Shown here one piece after another: positions 61,101-64,000 of a stretch of 64,000 bases of DNA (positions are counted from its first letter, which is position 1; every line of letters begins with the position of its first letter). Under the pieces are notes generated by a model. The model worked only from the letters and a program-made list of their open reading frames with translations, was not told the DNA's origin and searched no databases. Made by a program: the position numbers and the translations under genes. Source of the DNA: Nematostella vectensis (taxonomy: Eukaryota; Cnidaria; Anthozoa; Actiniaria; Edwardsiidae); contig NC_064035.1 of the NCBI RefSeq assembly GCF_932526225.1, positions 4,341,501 through 4,405,500 on the forward strand. Reading direction: 5' to 3'.

Positions 61101-63858
61101 CGGGTAACACATGTCACGTCGTACAAGGTTACACATGTCGCATATCGGGTAACACATGTCGCGTCGTACCAGGTAACACATGCCGCATATCGGGTAACAC
61201 ATGTCGCGTCGTACAAGGTTACACATGCCGCATATCGGGTAACACATGTCACGTCGTACAAGGTTACACATGTCGCATATCGGGTAACACATGTCGCATC
61301 GTACAAGGTTACACATGCCGCATATCGGGTAACACATGTCGCGTCGTACCAGGTAACACATGCCGCATATCGGGTAACACATGTCGCGTCGTACAAGGTT
61401 ACACATGCCGCATATCGGGTAACACATGTCACGTCGTACCAGGTAACACATGTCGCATATCGGGTAACACATGTCGCGTCGTACAAGGTTACACATGCCG
61501 CATATCGGGTAACACATGTCACGTCGTACAAGGTTACACATGTCGCATATTGGGTAACACATGTCGCGTCGTACCAGGTAACACATGTCGCATATCGGGT
61601 AACACATGTCGCGTCGTACAAGGTTACACATGCCGCATATCGGGTAACACATGTCGCGTCGTACCAGGTAACACATGTCGCATATCGGGCAACACAGCTC
61701 ACGTCGTACAAGGTTACACATGTCGCATATCGGGTAACACATGTCACGTCGTACAAGGTTACACATGTCGCATATCGGGTAACACATGTCGCGTCGTACC
61801 AGGTAACACATGTCGCATATCGGGCAACACAGGTCACGTCGTACAAGGTTACACATGCCGCATATGGGGTAACACATGTCGCGTCGTACCAGGTAACACA
61901 TGTCGCATATCGGGTAACACATGACCCATTTTACCAGAGAAACACATGAAGCATATCGGGTAACACATGCCACATCGAGTAAGACATGTCACATAGACAG
62001 CCCCTAACCCCACATACACAGCCCCTTAACTCACATAGACACCCCTTACCTCACATAGACAGCCCCTTACCTCACATAGACAGCCCCTTACCTCACATAG
62101 ACAGCCCCTTACCTCACATAGACAGTCCTTACCTCACATAGACAGCCCCTTACCTCACATAGACAGCCCCTTACCTCACATAGACAGTCCTTACCTCACA
62201 TAGACAGCCCCTTACCTCACATAGACAGCTCCTTACCTCACATAGACAGCCCCTTACCCCACATAGACAGCCCCCTTACCCCACATAGACAGCCCCCTTA
62301 CCTCACATAGATAGCCCCTTACCTCAAAACTCTCACGTAGACTCTCCACTTGCCCATTTTCAAAACTCAAAACTTTGAGATCTTCTGAAGATGTCTGGAG
62401 CTCATTAAGTTTTTCAGAAACTTCCTGCACTTGTGATTGTATTTGTGCAAACTCAGTAGTTGGTCTGTATGTTTCTGATTCATTGTTATCTTGAGATTTC
62501 TTATCTTGTTCTGCTAATTCTGGTTTAATGTTTTCCTCCATTTGCAGCACGGCATTTCTTGCAGCCTCCCATCGCCGCGTCAAGCTGTCCATTTCTGCCT
62601 CGATACTCTTTTTCTCTTCTAATGGACATGTTTCCATCATGACGAACAACTTGCCTTTCTCCTTTGCCGTCTGTAGTAGGTCTTCTCGTGCCTCGAGCTC
62701 TTCTTTTGTGTTCTAATTAAAACGGCAACAGCAACCTTAGGATCACTTTAACACTATGGTGCACGAACACATTGATACAACAACATAAAGACAGAAGTAA
62801 GGAATTATGAAGTTGTTATTTGGTTAAGTCTGTTTCTTTTTTCGCGGGTAGTCTTGTCGTTATGTAACAAGGGGCCCTGACTATTATGCGCAGGAGAAAT
62901 ATATATAATTCACCATCTTCAGCCAGTTGTTCCGACGATATGTGTAGGAGGCGTACACGACAGAGATTACAACGAACATTAACTAATGACATTAACTGAG
63001 AAGAACTAGACACCTGACGCTTGTTTGATTATACAATTTGGTATCCATCATACAATCGTTTCTCTTTTTAATAAATCAGCCCTCATCACGGCACTGAATA
63101 TTCAACTAAGTCACGCATTCTTTCTATTTTGCTAACGTTTTTACTTCTTACAACAAATCTATCTAGCGTCTCCGATATATCTTTTGGCAAAATTTTATAG
63201 CGTCTCATTTATCCTCTTGATTCTGACATCCGGTTTCAGTTTCGAAATAAGAAAAGCATGCAATATGTAAAACACCATGTGTAGGTCAACTTCTGTTGTA
63301 TGACTGAATTATATTCTTTTTAAATTTAATACTTAATGCTTATCCTTTTTAAACTAAATACTCACGTATGAACTAAATATATTTTGTCCGGAAAGCAATA
63401 AAAGTTAATTCTGAAAATTGTACGATAGGGATGCTAAAAACGATAGATCAGGCGCATTAGTCACCCAATCAACTGTCTTTTCTACAAGTTAAAAAAAAAA
63501 AAAAACGCAAGATAAGATGTTATGATGTGAGAACTGAAATTAAATGCAGCGTAATCCAATATTAACAGCATTCAAGGTTTACCTGCAAAATTGCAGCGCT
63601 GTCTTCAAAATTTCTACTTTGATTAATCTCTTCAATTCGTTTCAAAAGAGCGTCAGTCTCGTTAGCGGCTTGCTTGAACTGAGAGCGGAACGAGGCAGTT
63701 TGCTGCAGAGCTTCGAAAACAGCAGACCCTTCATCAAGTGTTTCTCGGAATTTCTGGAGATTGCCTGCGTTCTCTGGACATGGGATTAGCCCTTGAAGAT
63801 TGTCGCACGCTTTATTGGACAACACAGAGTCCAGGAGGTTGAGTTTGCTGGCGAGCTC
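34067..63858 (-). CDS. Giant spectrin-repeat protein (nesprin/SYNE-like), C-terminal 33 exons; 5' end beyond window
   Basis: Thirty-three exons, listed separately, join in phase into at least 3,331 residues of mostly coiled-coil sequence. Many exons code for all or part of a spectrin-type repeat of about 105-110 residues, with the usual helix A tryptophan (for example WKWQEYRAEIDS, WREYQADMDDLVDWL, WQDFHTGLAACTDWL) and a helix C tryptophan (RWRAVR, RWEAVR, RWQQ). This suits a long flexible actin- or membrane-linking rod. Irregular repeats and a 740-codon low-complexity exon argue against alpha or beta spectrin. No EF-hand/GAS2 region (plakins) or WW/ZZ region (dystrophin) precedes the stop. 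That leaves the nesprin/MSP-300/ANC-1 group by elimination, yet no KASH transmembrane tail is visible. The C-terminus seen is ILDLAIPNASSPPPPPDKSP then TPS. The window may therefore show an isoform end or a relative without KASH. Confidence 0.75.
34314..34457 (-). CDS. Spectrin-repeat gene, penultimate exon
   Basis: 48 codons starting ALQREINKNYSKLRTFLQEG and ending TLDELNSRWQQ, the end of a spectrin helix with its conserved W. Acceptor TTTCTTTGAAG, donor CAACAG|GTAAAT, phase 0 both ends. Confidence 0.88.
34651..34995 (-). repeat. 69-bp x5 tandem repeat spanning the exon 3' end and its splice donor
   Basis: Five copies of a 69-bp unit coding DPFTSEQGTKTQLGQLK followed by the donor GTGAGG and its next 12 bases (VRLIAL if read through). 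The copies differ at only a few bases (for example g to t giving QLVQLK near 34867). The unit is 23 codons, so the frame stays open throughout. The last copy ends in CTGAAG|GTGACC instead of GTGAGG. Confidence 0.95.
34927..35250 (-). CDS. Spectrin-repeat exon ending at the first of five tandem donors
   Basis: 108 codons from AFRKDITSHHAQLQRIASRS to SEQGTKTQLGQLK. Acceptor GCTTTGAAG. The donor CTGAAG|GTGAGG is repeated four more times downstream every 69 bp, all in phase 0, so the exon could end at 34927, 34858, 34789, 34720 or 34651 (108 to 200 codons). The shortest form gives a normal spectrin-repeat length when joined to the next exon and is preferred. Confidence 0.82.
35487..35753 (-). CDS. 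Spectrin-repeat exon, 89 codons
   Basis: Encodes RLQRDRTACPTEDSRRTLNA, then ESRWEAVRKNAESRRRQAEE and WNEFRKFVEWLGETENAL. Acceptor CATAAATCAG, donor TACGAG|GTTTGT, phase 0. Confidence 0.88.
35868..35930 (-). CDS. Spectrin-repeat micro-exon, 21 codons
   Basis: Encodes SMHEDVEEHANDVRIVLGLC Q. Acceptor GACTTTGCAG, donor TGCCAG|GTAATC, phase 0 both ends, so it could be skipped without frame loss. Confidence 0.8.
35931..36382 (-). other. Intron
   Basis: 452 bp. The plus strand is pyrimidine-rich around 36050-36300; nothing else recognised. Confidence 0.75.
36383..36715 (-). CDS. Spectrin-repeat exon, 111 codons
   Basis: Starts VYVADIERHESTRTQMNDSA and ends RGTCEISEAQKRFADLK; LNDRWRALCQQLG is a helix C signature and LNTWMTKLEDRL a helix A one. 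Acceptor GCGTTTCAG, donor TTAAAG|GTAGGT. Confidence 0.9.
36716..37162 (-). other. Intron, part outside the 33-bp repeat
   Basis: AT-rich, no recognisable feature; short plus-strand frames here are not supported. Confidence 0.7.
37163..37261 (-). repeat. 33-bp x3 tandem repeat starting 5 bases after a splice donor
   Basis: Three copies of taatatattgtgacatccaa plus agccttcaagtgc fill 37163-37261 exactly. The donor of the next exon (CAG|GTAA) begins four bases later at 37265. One copy differs by a single base (ttctgac for ttgtgac). Confidence 0.93.
37266..37592 (-). CDS. Spectrin-repeat exon, 109 codons
   Basis: Starts RIGKEIDERKSQLELITRRG; includes HYELFTQLHELLDAWLNTVQ; ends SSPDEQGDTVFQ. Acceptor TTGTTTTCAG, donor TTCCAG|GTAAGC, phase 0. 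Confidence 0.9.
37593..37986 (-). other. Intron
   Basis: 394 bp, AT-rich, nothing recognised. Confidence 0.75.
37987..38310 (-). CDS. Spectrin-repeat exon, 108 codons
   Basis: Starts MCQKEINAKRPDFESVRALG; VAQRWQLVNTRVTSNQQRLE and DWQEYTALMENVTVWLRD are clear spectrin helices. Acceptor CTTTTTTAG, donor GTCAAG|GTGAAA. Confidence 0.92.
38551..38725 (-). CDS. Spectrin-repeat exon
   Basis: Begins in phase 2 (one base completes an arginine codon), then LLDEYKDHVSHQSERSRMFH and TCKQLLMWMDGLESHTGFGI; ends VHFEHVK. Acceptor TTTCTCTAAG, donor GTCAAG|GTCGGT. Confidence 0.88.
38726..39777 (-). other. Intron holding a foldback element
   Basis: 1,052-bp intron. A 399-bp inverted-repeat element occupies 38924-39322; the rest is unremarkable. 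Confidence 0.8.
38924..39322. mobile_element. Foldback/MITE-like element with long terminal inverted repeats
   Basis: The ends are inverted repeats of about 50 bp: gtccccacgtatccgctttc at the left matches, reversed and complemented, gaaaacgtatacgtggagac at the right, with about six mismatches over the whole arm. A second inner inverted pair (gtccacacgaagcg at about 38997 and cgtttccgtgtggac at about 39244) lies inside. The interior is rich in cgttttc motifs and has no transposase frame. No clear target-site duplication was found. Confidence 0.75.
39778..39935 (-). CDS. Spectrin-repeat exon
   Basis: Encodes EFHDNFDKYRSDLATLTSLA, EELDQERSADSPYRASLEEK and LNNLRPLWKDAC. Acceptor AATTTTCAG, donor TGCAG|GTACTG, ends in phase 2. 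Confidence 0.87.
40098..40409 (-). CDS. Spectrin-repeat exon, 104 codons
   Basis: Starts NLSLEADDSQRKLSELNQSM; ITELTNKWGELKSKVAGKLE and RRRELEERHSALKNFLVLLE follow. Acceptor TTTTTGTACAG, donor ATTGTT|GTAAGT, phase 0. Confidence 0.89.
40632..40767 (-). CDS. Spectrin-repeat exon
   Basis: One base completes an arginine codon, then LREATRDWIEMQKTVDELNL and ending ELEADDGVSILE. Acceptor CAATCCCCAG, donor CTTGAG|GTGAAG. Confidence 0.87.
41003..41175 (-). CDS. Spectrin-repeat exon
   Basis: Encodes DLEEDVDLHRDSLSTVNILA, DKLKFRVNRSATFITPLRAE and VTKRFNQLKDELADKSS. Acceptor CTGGTTCACAG, donor TCCAG|GTATAA, ends in phase 2. Confidence 0.86.
41176..41679 (-). other. Intron
   Basis: 504 bp. A short phrase around ctaatgcatcgttaacgt is repeated imperfectly at about 41214 and 41294; nothing else seen. 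Confidence 0.7.
41680..42006 (-). CDS. Spectrin-repeat exon, 109 codons
   Basis: Starts ALRDGLEGARERLDEASEVA; includes YNMWHDFRRACADLVAWIES; ends LAAQLQQLQACK. Acceptor TTTGTAACCAG, donor TGCAAG|GTAATC. Confidence 0.91.
42126..42296 (-). CDS. Spectrin-repeat exon, 57 codons
   Basis: Encodes VDDYEVWLDSSLRAVEGYED, AITNISAFLDTAQEALDTRL and AAGSDMEALQAHVSELE. Acceptor CATTTTCACCCAG, donor TTGGAG|GTTTGT. A long open frame on its own is not present, but phase, splice sites and coiled-coil character agree. Confidence 0.85.
42301..42680 (-). repeat. 39-bp tandem repeat abutting a splice acceptor
   Basis: Four clear copies of gtgaaaatgtgtgactcgga plus tgagagtgtatgacttaag start at 42301, 42340, 42379 and 42418; weaker gaatgtgtaactcgag-like copies continue to about 42680. 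The first copy begins four bases from the exon edge (42296), so it forms the polypyrimidine/acceptor region of that exon. Confidence 0.85.
42814..42966 (-). CDS. Spectrin-repeat exon, 51 codons
   Basis: Encodes AMKGFLRTQKQAVREILQFG, KKLIGDSSVDQDDLQEWLDG and VEERWDELNTK. Acceptor TTTGTTTTCAG, donor ACTAAG|GTGTGT. Confidence 0.88.
42967..43508 (-). other. Intron
   Basis: 542 bp, AT-rich, nothing recognised. Confidence 0.75.
43509..43841 (-). CDS. Spectrin-repeat exon, 111 codons
   Basis: Starts RISKELEYKQQGLDKLSAHV; LNRWSEFEKLYSELRHINEW is a textbook helix A; ends FSIALEDVK. Acceptor TTTGCCATAG, donor GTGAAG|GTGACG. Confidence 0.91.
44045..47094 (-). repeat. 52-bp minisatellite, about 59 copies, carrying copies of an exon end and its splice donor
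   Basis: The unit is 52 bp (checked from the spacing of tctcaagctaac). On the minus strand each unit contains AGCTTGAGACCTACAGGGTA, which is the last 16 or so coding bases of the adjacent exon plus its donor GTAGGG, followed by GACTAATCATGTATCGTATG and ACTTACAGTT. Units next to the exon are nearly identical; units at 44045-44390 are shorter (about 49 bp) and divergent. 52 is not a multiple of three. Confidence 0.95.
47079..47414 (-). CDS. Spectrin-repeat exon, 112 codons, source of the 52-bp array
   Basis: Starts QYQEDIERHQLTKERLHEAV; includes ENWSELWALLEDKEEELLRR and LAELDAWFTETRRLLDQPVI; ends LEAKQQLETYR. Acceptor TTGTTCACCAG, donor ACAGG|GTAGGG. Its last bases and donor are the sequence multiplied in the array next to it. 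Confidence 0.88.
47712..47947 (-). CDS. Spectrin-repeat exon
   Basis: Enters in phase 1, then NATVHSQVTEVTDRWRAVRQ and LRSWREYQADMDDLVDWLVS; ends DMIEAQLDKLM. Acceptor GTAACAACCCAG, donor CTCATG|GTTAGT. Confidence 0.91.
47948..48390 (-). other. Intron
   Basis: 443 bp, nothing recognised. Confidence 0.72.
48391..48545 (-). CDS. Spectrin-repeat exon
   Basis: One base completes an arginine codon, then FLSPVRTLPEDGMDGVLLKA, MKYRELDRKLNDRQSVRDAA and VYEGEQVFTAT. Acceptor TTTTTTGTAG, donor ACAA|GTAAGT, ends in phase 1. Confidence 0.87.
48705..48958 (-). CDS. Spectrin-repeat exon
   Basis: Encodes AFCRNIKTRVSRLDMFKQHS, then VEWLSTVLLQWRSFNESVLK and LSSWLENLEQ. Acceptor TTGTTTTAG, donor CAGAG|GTGAAC, ends in phase 2. 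Confidence 0.89.
49182..49721 (-). CDS. Spectrin-repeat exon with a Ser/Thr/Pro-rich insert, 180 codons
   Basis: Begins ISHSLAILHQSLLDYLDKTS, has VNRQWERLQPLLRSRERHLQ, then about 70 residues rich in P, S, T and R (GDETPRRETQKRDTPERNST, SFSSLSGSPLDQKSPRTKQK), and returns to coiled coil at ELEELSEWLTSQENAFQELV. The insert looks disordered and could be phosphorylated at SP/TP sites (inference). Acceptor TTCTCCTTTAG, donor TTTCAG|GTAAGG. Confidence 0.9.
49935..50174 (-). CDS. Spectrin-repeat exon, 80 (or 78) codons
   Basis: Encodes VEDLEELIQGIIKLMIAKMM, TIRAASEQTASIQSLVLNTK and KKIRQLGPLDRENNLNTELL. Two acceptors six bases apart, TTGTCGAG|GTCGAG|, both keep phase 0, so VE may be included or dropped. 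Donor TTCCTG|GTAAAT. Confidence 0.85.
50190..50520. repeat. GAT/GGT-rich simple-sequence tract in an intron
   Basis: The plus strand is a degenerate run of gatgatggtggtgatg motifs for about 330 bp, with almost no cytosine. It causes overlapping open frames on both strands that have no protein character. Confidence 0.85.
50624..50725 (-). CDS. Spectrin-repeat exon, 34 codons
   Basis: Encodes GYLDEVRQQQNKLSSIATRH then STLTSSEEVNINKQ. Acceptor CCATTTCACAG, donor AAACAG|GTAAAC, phase 0. Confidence 0.85.
50726..51160 (-). other. Intron
   Basis: 435 bp with a short run of Gs near 50808-50818; nothing else seen. Confidence 0.72.
51161..51454 (-). CDS. Spectrin-repeat exon with acidic stretch, 98 codons
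   Basis: Starts AQEQDGTHQDDILAFRENFA, has a Gly/Ser/Asp-rich turn (AGEQGGASDKGSSDEDGFDE), then ELMTQIELHELFEAVAEIEE. Acceptor TTTGCTTCAG of a GC-AG intron, donor ATGCAG|GTTCGT. Confidence 0.87.
51455..51688 (-). other. GC-AG intron
   Basis: The donor reads AACCAG|GCAAGT, the typical strong context of GC donors, and no GT within reach keeps phase 0. The acceptor is GCTTCAG. 234 bp. Confidence 0.85.
51689..51889 (-). CDS. Spectrin-repeat exon, 67 codons
   Basis: Encodes ALCVEMSRQQNRIDIMNSIA, LRMAPDANSSLQIILDERLK and AVNNLWHELQARAADRQTDL. Acceptor CTTTACTAG; donor is the GC of a GC-AG intron. A decayed copy of its first half lies about 120 bp upstream. Confidence 0.88.
51910..52010 (-). pseudogene. 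Decayed tandem copy of the neighbouring exon's 5' half
   Basis: In the intron, about 120 bp upstream of the exon at 51689-51889, the minus strand can be read NRIDIVNSNALRLVPNTNDS against the exon's NRIDIMNSIALRMAPDANSS. The match covers about 80 bp, including atgtcgatacgattttg exactly. The reading frame required for splicing from the copy's own TACAG is broken by a stop. Confidence 0.85.
52011..52974 (-). other. Intron
   Basis: AT-rich, nothing recognised apart from the exon relic beside it. Confidence 0.72.
52975..55194 (-). CDS. Very large exon, 740 codons, acidic low-complexity insert within the rod
   Basis: The exon begins with coiled coil (ELHADLQFVKTIAKEVSERG, LANLQQELDGLEDYDIQPAA). 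It then gives about 600 residues rich in D, E, S and N, with tracts such as DDNDDNDNNNDVAADS, and many acidic and Ser-rich segments. It returns to spectrin-like helices (VQEFMVEVEKLLEKLRVIDD, SQQALKNELAKHV). Before the return a basic patch (EISQRRRLQKPALAARQEL) is seen. The insert has no recognisable domain and looks disordered. Acceptor ATTTACCAG, donor CATGTG|GTAAGA, phase 0. All other exons are 63-540 bp. Confidence 0.92.
54307..54475 (-). repeat. GAT-rich coding microsatellite (Asp/Asn tract)
   Basis: Inside the large exon the minus strand runs GATGATAATGATAATAATAA and similar, coding alternating Asp, Asn and Ala. The reading frame is open, so length changes here would alter the acidic tract only. 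Confidence 0.85.
55195..57131 (-). other. Intron, 1.9 kb
   Basis: AT-rich. The only item of note is a 34-codon plus-strand frame after an acceptor-like TTTCTTTACAG at 56290-56401; otherwise nothing is recognised. Confidence 0.75.
57132..57446 (-). CDS. Spectrin-repeat exon, 105 codons
   Basis: Starts AFNEELEGTVNNFESVKNQG; includes MRNQIHSLQESLDRIQGIVI and YYKLAEFKVAMKDCIDRIDE; ends DGLLDNEDSLQ. Acceptor TTATTTCCAG, donor CTACAG|GTAATG. Confidence 0.9.
57447..58758 (-). other. Intron, 1.3 kb
   Basis: Contains a 15-bp perfect inverted repeat, cattttggcgccaat at 58071-58085 and its complement at 58296-58310. No gene recognised. Confidence 0.72.
58759..59061 (-). CDS. Spectrin-repeat exon, 101 codons
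   Basis: Starts MLSGNLELQGAIISEVKAKS; RLKDLDQAYLRARDRLQDRK and VEWQDFHTGLAACTDWLMRN are clear spectrin helices; ends DPQDMAALK. Acceptor TTTTTCCATAG, donor CTCAAG|GTAGGT. Confidence 0.92.
59062..59419 (-). other. Intron
   Basis: 358 bp; caacaaaactcaacgttctgc is present twice in tandem near 59145-59190. Nothing else. Confidence 0.75.
59420..59638 (-). CDS. Spectrin-repeat exon, 73 codons
   Basis: Encodes TLESQLEGLMQGCGRLEGEV, DTLWKWQEYRAEIDSCFQSL and SLAEQQQTFK. Acceptor GATGTCTGCTAG, donor TTTAAG|GTAAAT. Confidence 0.9.
59639..60129 (-). other. Intron
   Basis: 491 bp, nothing recognised. Confidence 0.72.
60130..60228 (-). CDS. Spectrin-repeat exon, 33 codons
   Basis: Encodes HLGREVTSLQGSVENLSSRC then SDLSQSSSPVQST. 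Acceptor CTATCGCAG, donor AGCACG|GTGAGA, phase 0. Short and found from splice sites and phase only. Confidence 0.78.
60367..60625. repeat. Tandem repeat of about 77 bp, three copies
   Basis: Copies built from aacacatgtcacgtcgtacc, caagtaccgtgtcacatagc and agataacacacgtcacgcac. The first part is the core of the 45-bp array that follows, so the two arrays are related. Confidence 0.85.
60630..61969. repeat. 45-bp minisatellite, about 30 copies
   Basis: Unit gtaacacatgtcgcgtcgta, then caaggttacacatgccgcatatcgg. It is itself two related halves of about 22 bp, each starting gtaacacatg or gttacacatg. Because 45 is a multiple of three, frames stay open on both strands (up to 447 codons); this is not coding evidence. 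Confidence 0.95.
61984..62322 (-). repeat. 21-bp minisatellite, about 16 copies, each with a splice donor
   Basis: Unit cacatagacagccccttacct. On the minus strand nearly every unit reads TGTGAGGTAAGGGGCTGTCT, so it carries GAG|GTAAGG, the same as the true donor of the exon that starts at 62323. The array ends exactly at that exon. A few units are 19 bp or have ttacccc. Confidence 0.95.
62323..62712 (-). CDS. Spectrin-repeat exon, 130 codons, next to the 21-bp array
   Basis: Starts NTKEELEAREDLLQTAKEKG; includes EMDSLTRRWEAARNAVLQME and IQSQVQEVSEKLNELQTSSE; ends VESLRESFE. Acceptor TTTTAATTAG, donor TTTGAG|GTAAGG, repeated many times downstream. Confidence 0.91.
62713..63582 (-). other. Intron
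   Basis: 870 bp, AT-rich, with a poly(A) run of about 15 on the plus strand at 63490-63504. Nothing else recognised. Confidence 0.75.
63583..63858 (-). CDS. Spectrin-repeat exon, 92 codons, first in window
   Basis: Encodes ELASKLNLLDSVLSNKACDN, AVFEALQQTASFRSQFKQAA and IEEINQSRNFEDSAAILQ. Acceptor CTGTCTCTAG, donor TTGCAG|GTAAAC, phase 0 both ends, so the gene continues beyond 64000. Confidence 0.9.
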
Positions 63859-64000
63859 CTAGAGACAGAATATGAATCTTTCAGCAGCTGCTGTTCTAGA
63901 GTTCATTTACATGCCGATTGCGGAAGGAGGGCTATTTAAAGGACTTGAACCAATTTCTCATGCAGACGAATGGTTAGGAGCACGTAAATGTAAAGGATCA

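Noticed and set aside
60606-61949. Plus-strand frame of 447 codons and minus-strand frame of 424 codons
   Set aside because: Both are products of a 45-bp unit, a multiple of three without stops on either strand, inside an intron of the spectrin-repeat gene.

Overview
The window is nuclear DNA of an animal. Both genes are split into short exons by GT-AG introns, and they encode a replicative primase subunit and a giant spectrin-repeat protein. Introns are AT-rich and mostly 0.15-2 kb, there are simple repeats and a foldback element, and one intron is of the minor (U12) AT-AC class. A non-vertebrate metazoan, possibly a cnidarian such as a sea anemone, fits best; that placement is inference.

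Layout: (1) 1-27420 is one uninterrupted minisatellite of roughly 820 copies of a 32-34 bp G-rich unit with several levels of higher-order duplication. (2) 27421-31631, minus strand: the gene for the DNA primase catalytic small subunit (PRIM1), rebuilt here as 11 exons (about 423 residues) with its catalytic aspartates, zinc cysteines and nucleotide-binding motif intact. Its last visible exon ends in a consensus splice donor about 50 bp from the satellite, so the satellite may lie in its final intron. An E2F-type site lies just upstream of the start codon. (3) 31632-33639: about 2 kb of intergenic DNA with simple repeats. (4) 33640-63858, minus strand: the 3' half or so of a giant spectrin-repeat gene, nesprin/SYNE-like by elimination. 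I rebuilt 33 exons from splice sites and phase (at least 3,331 residues); the phases agree across every junction. The 5' part lies beyond position 64000.

The most unusual signal is in the spectrin-repeat gene. Several tandem arrays start exactly at, or include, an exon's 5' splice site: 69 bp x5 at exon 34927-35250, 33 bp x3 at 37163-37261, 52 bp x about 59 at 44045-47094, and 21 bp x about 16 at 61984-62322. In three of them the splice donor itself is copied in each unit. A fifth array (39 bp) abuts a 3' splice site. The gene also has a GC-AG intron, a decayed 120-bp copy of an exon start, and a 2.2-kb exon coding for a long acidic, probably disordered segment.

No RNA genes, CRISPR arrays or complete transposons were seen. 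The very long open frames inside the satellites are artefacts of stop-free repeat units.
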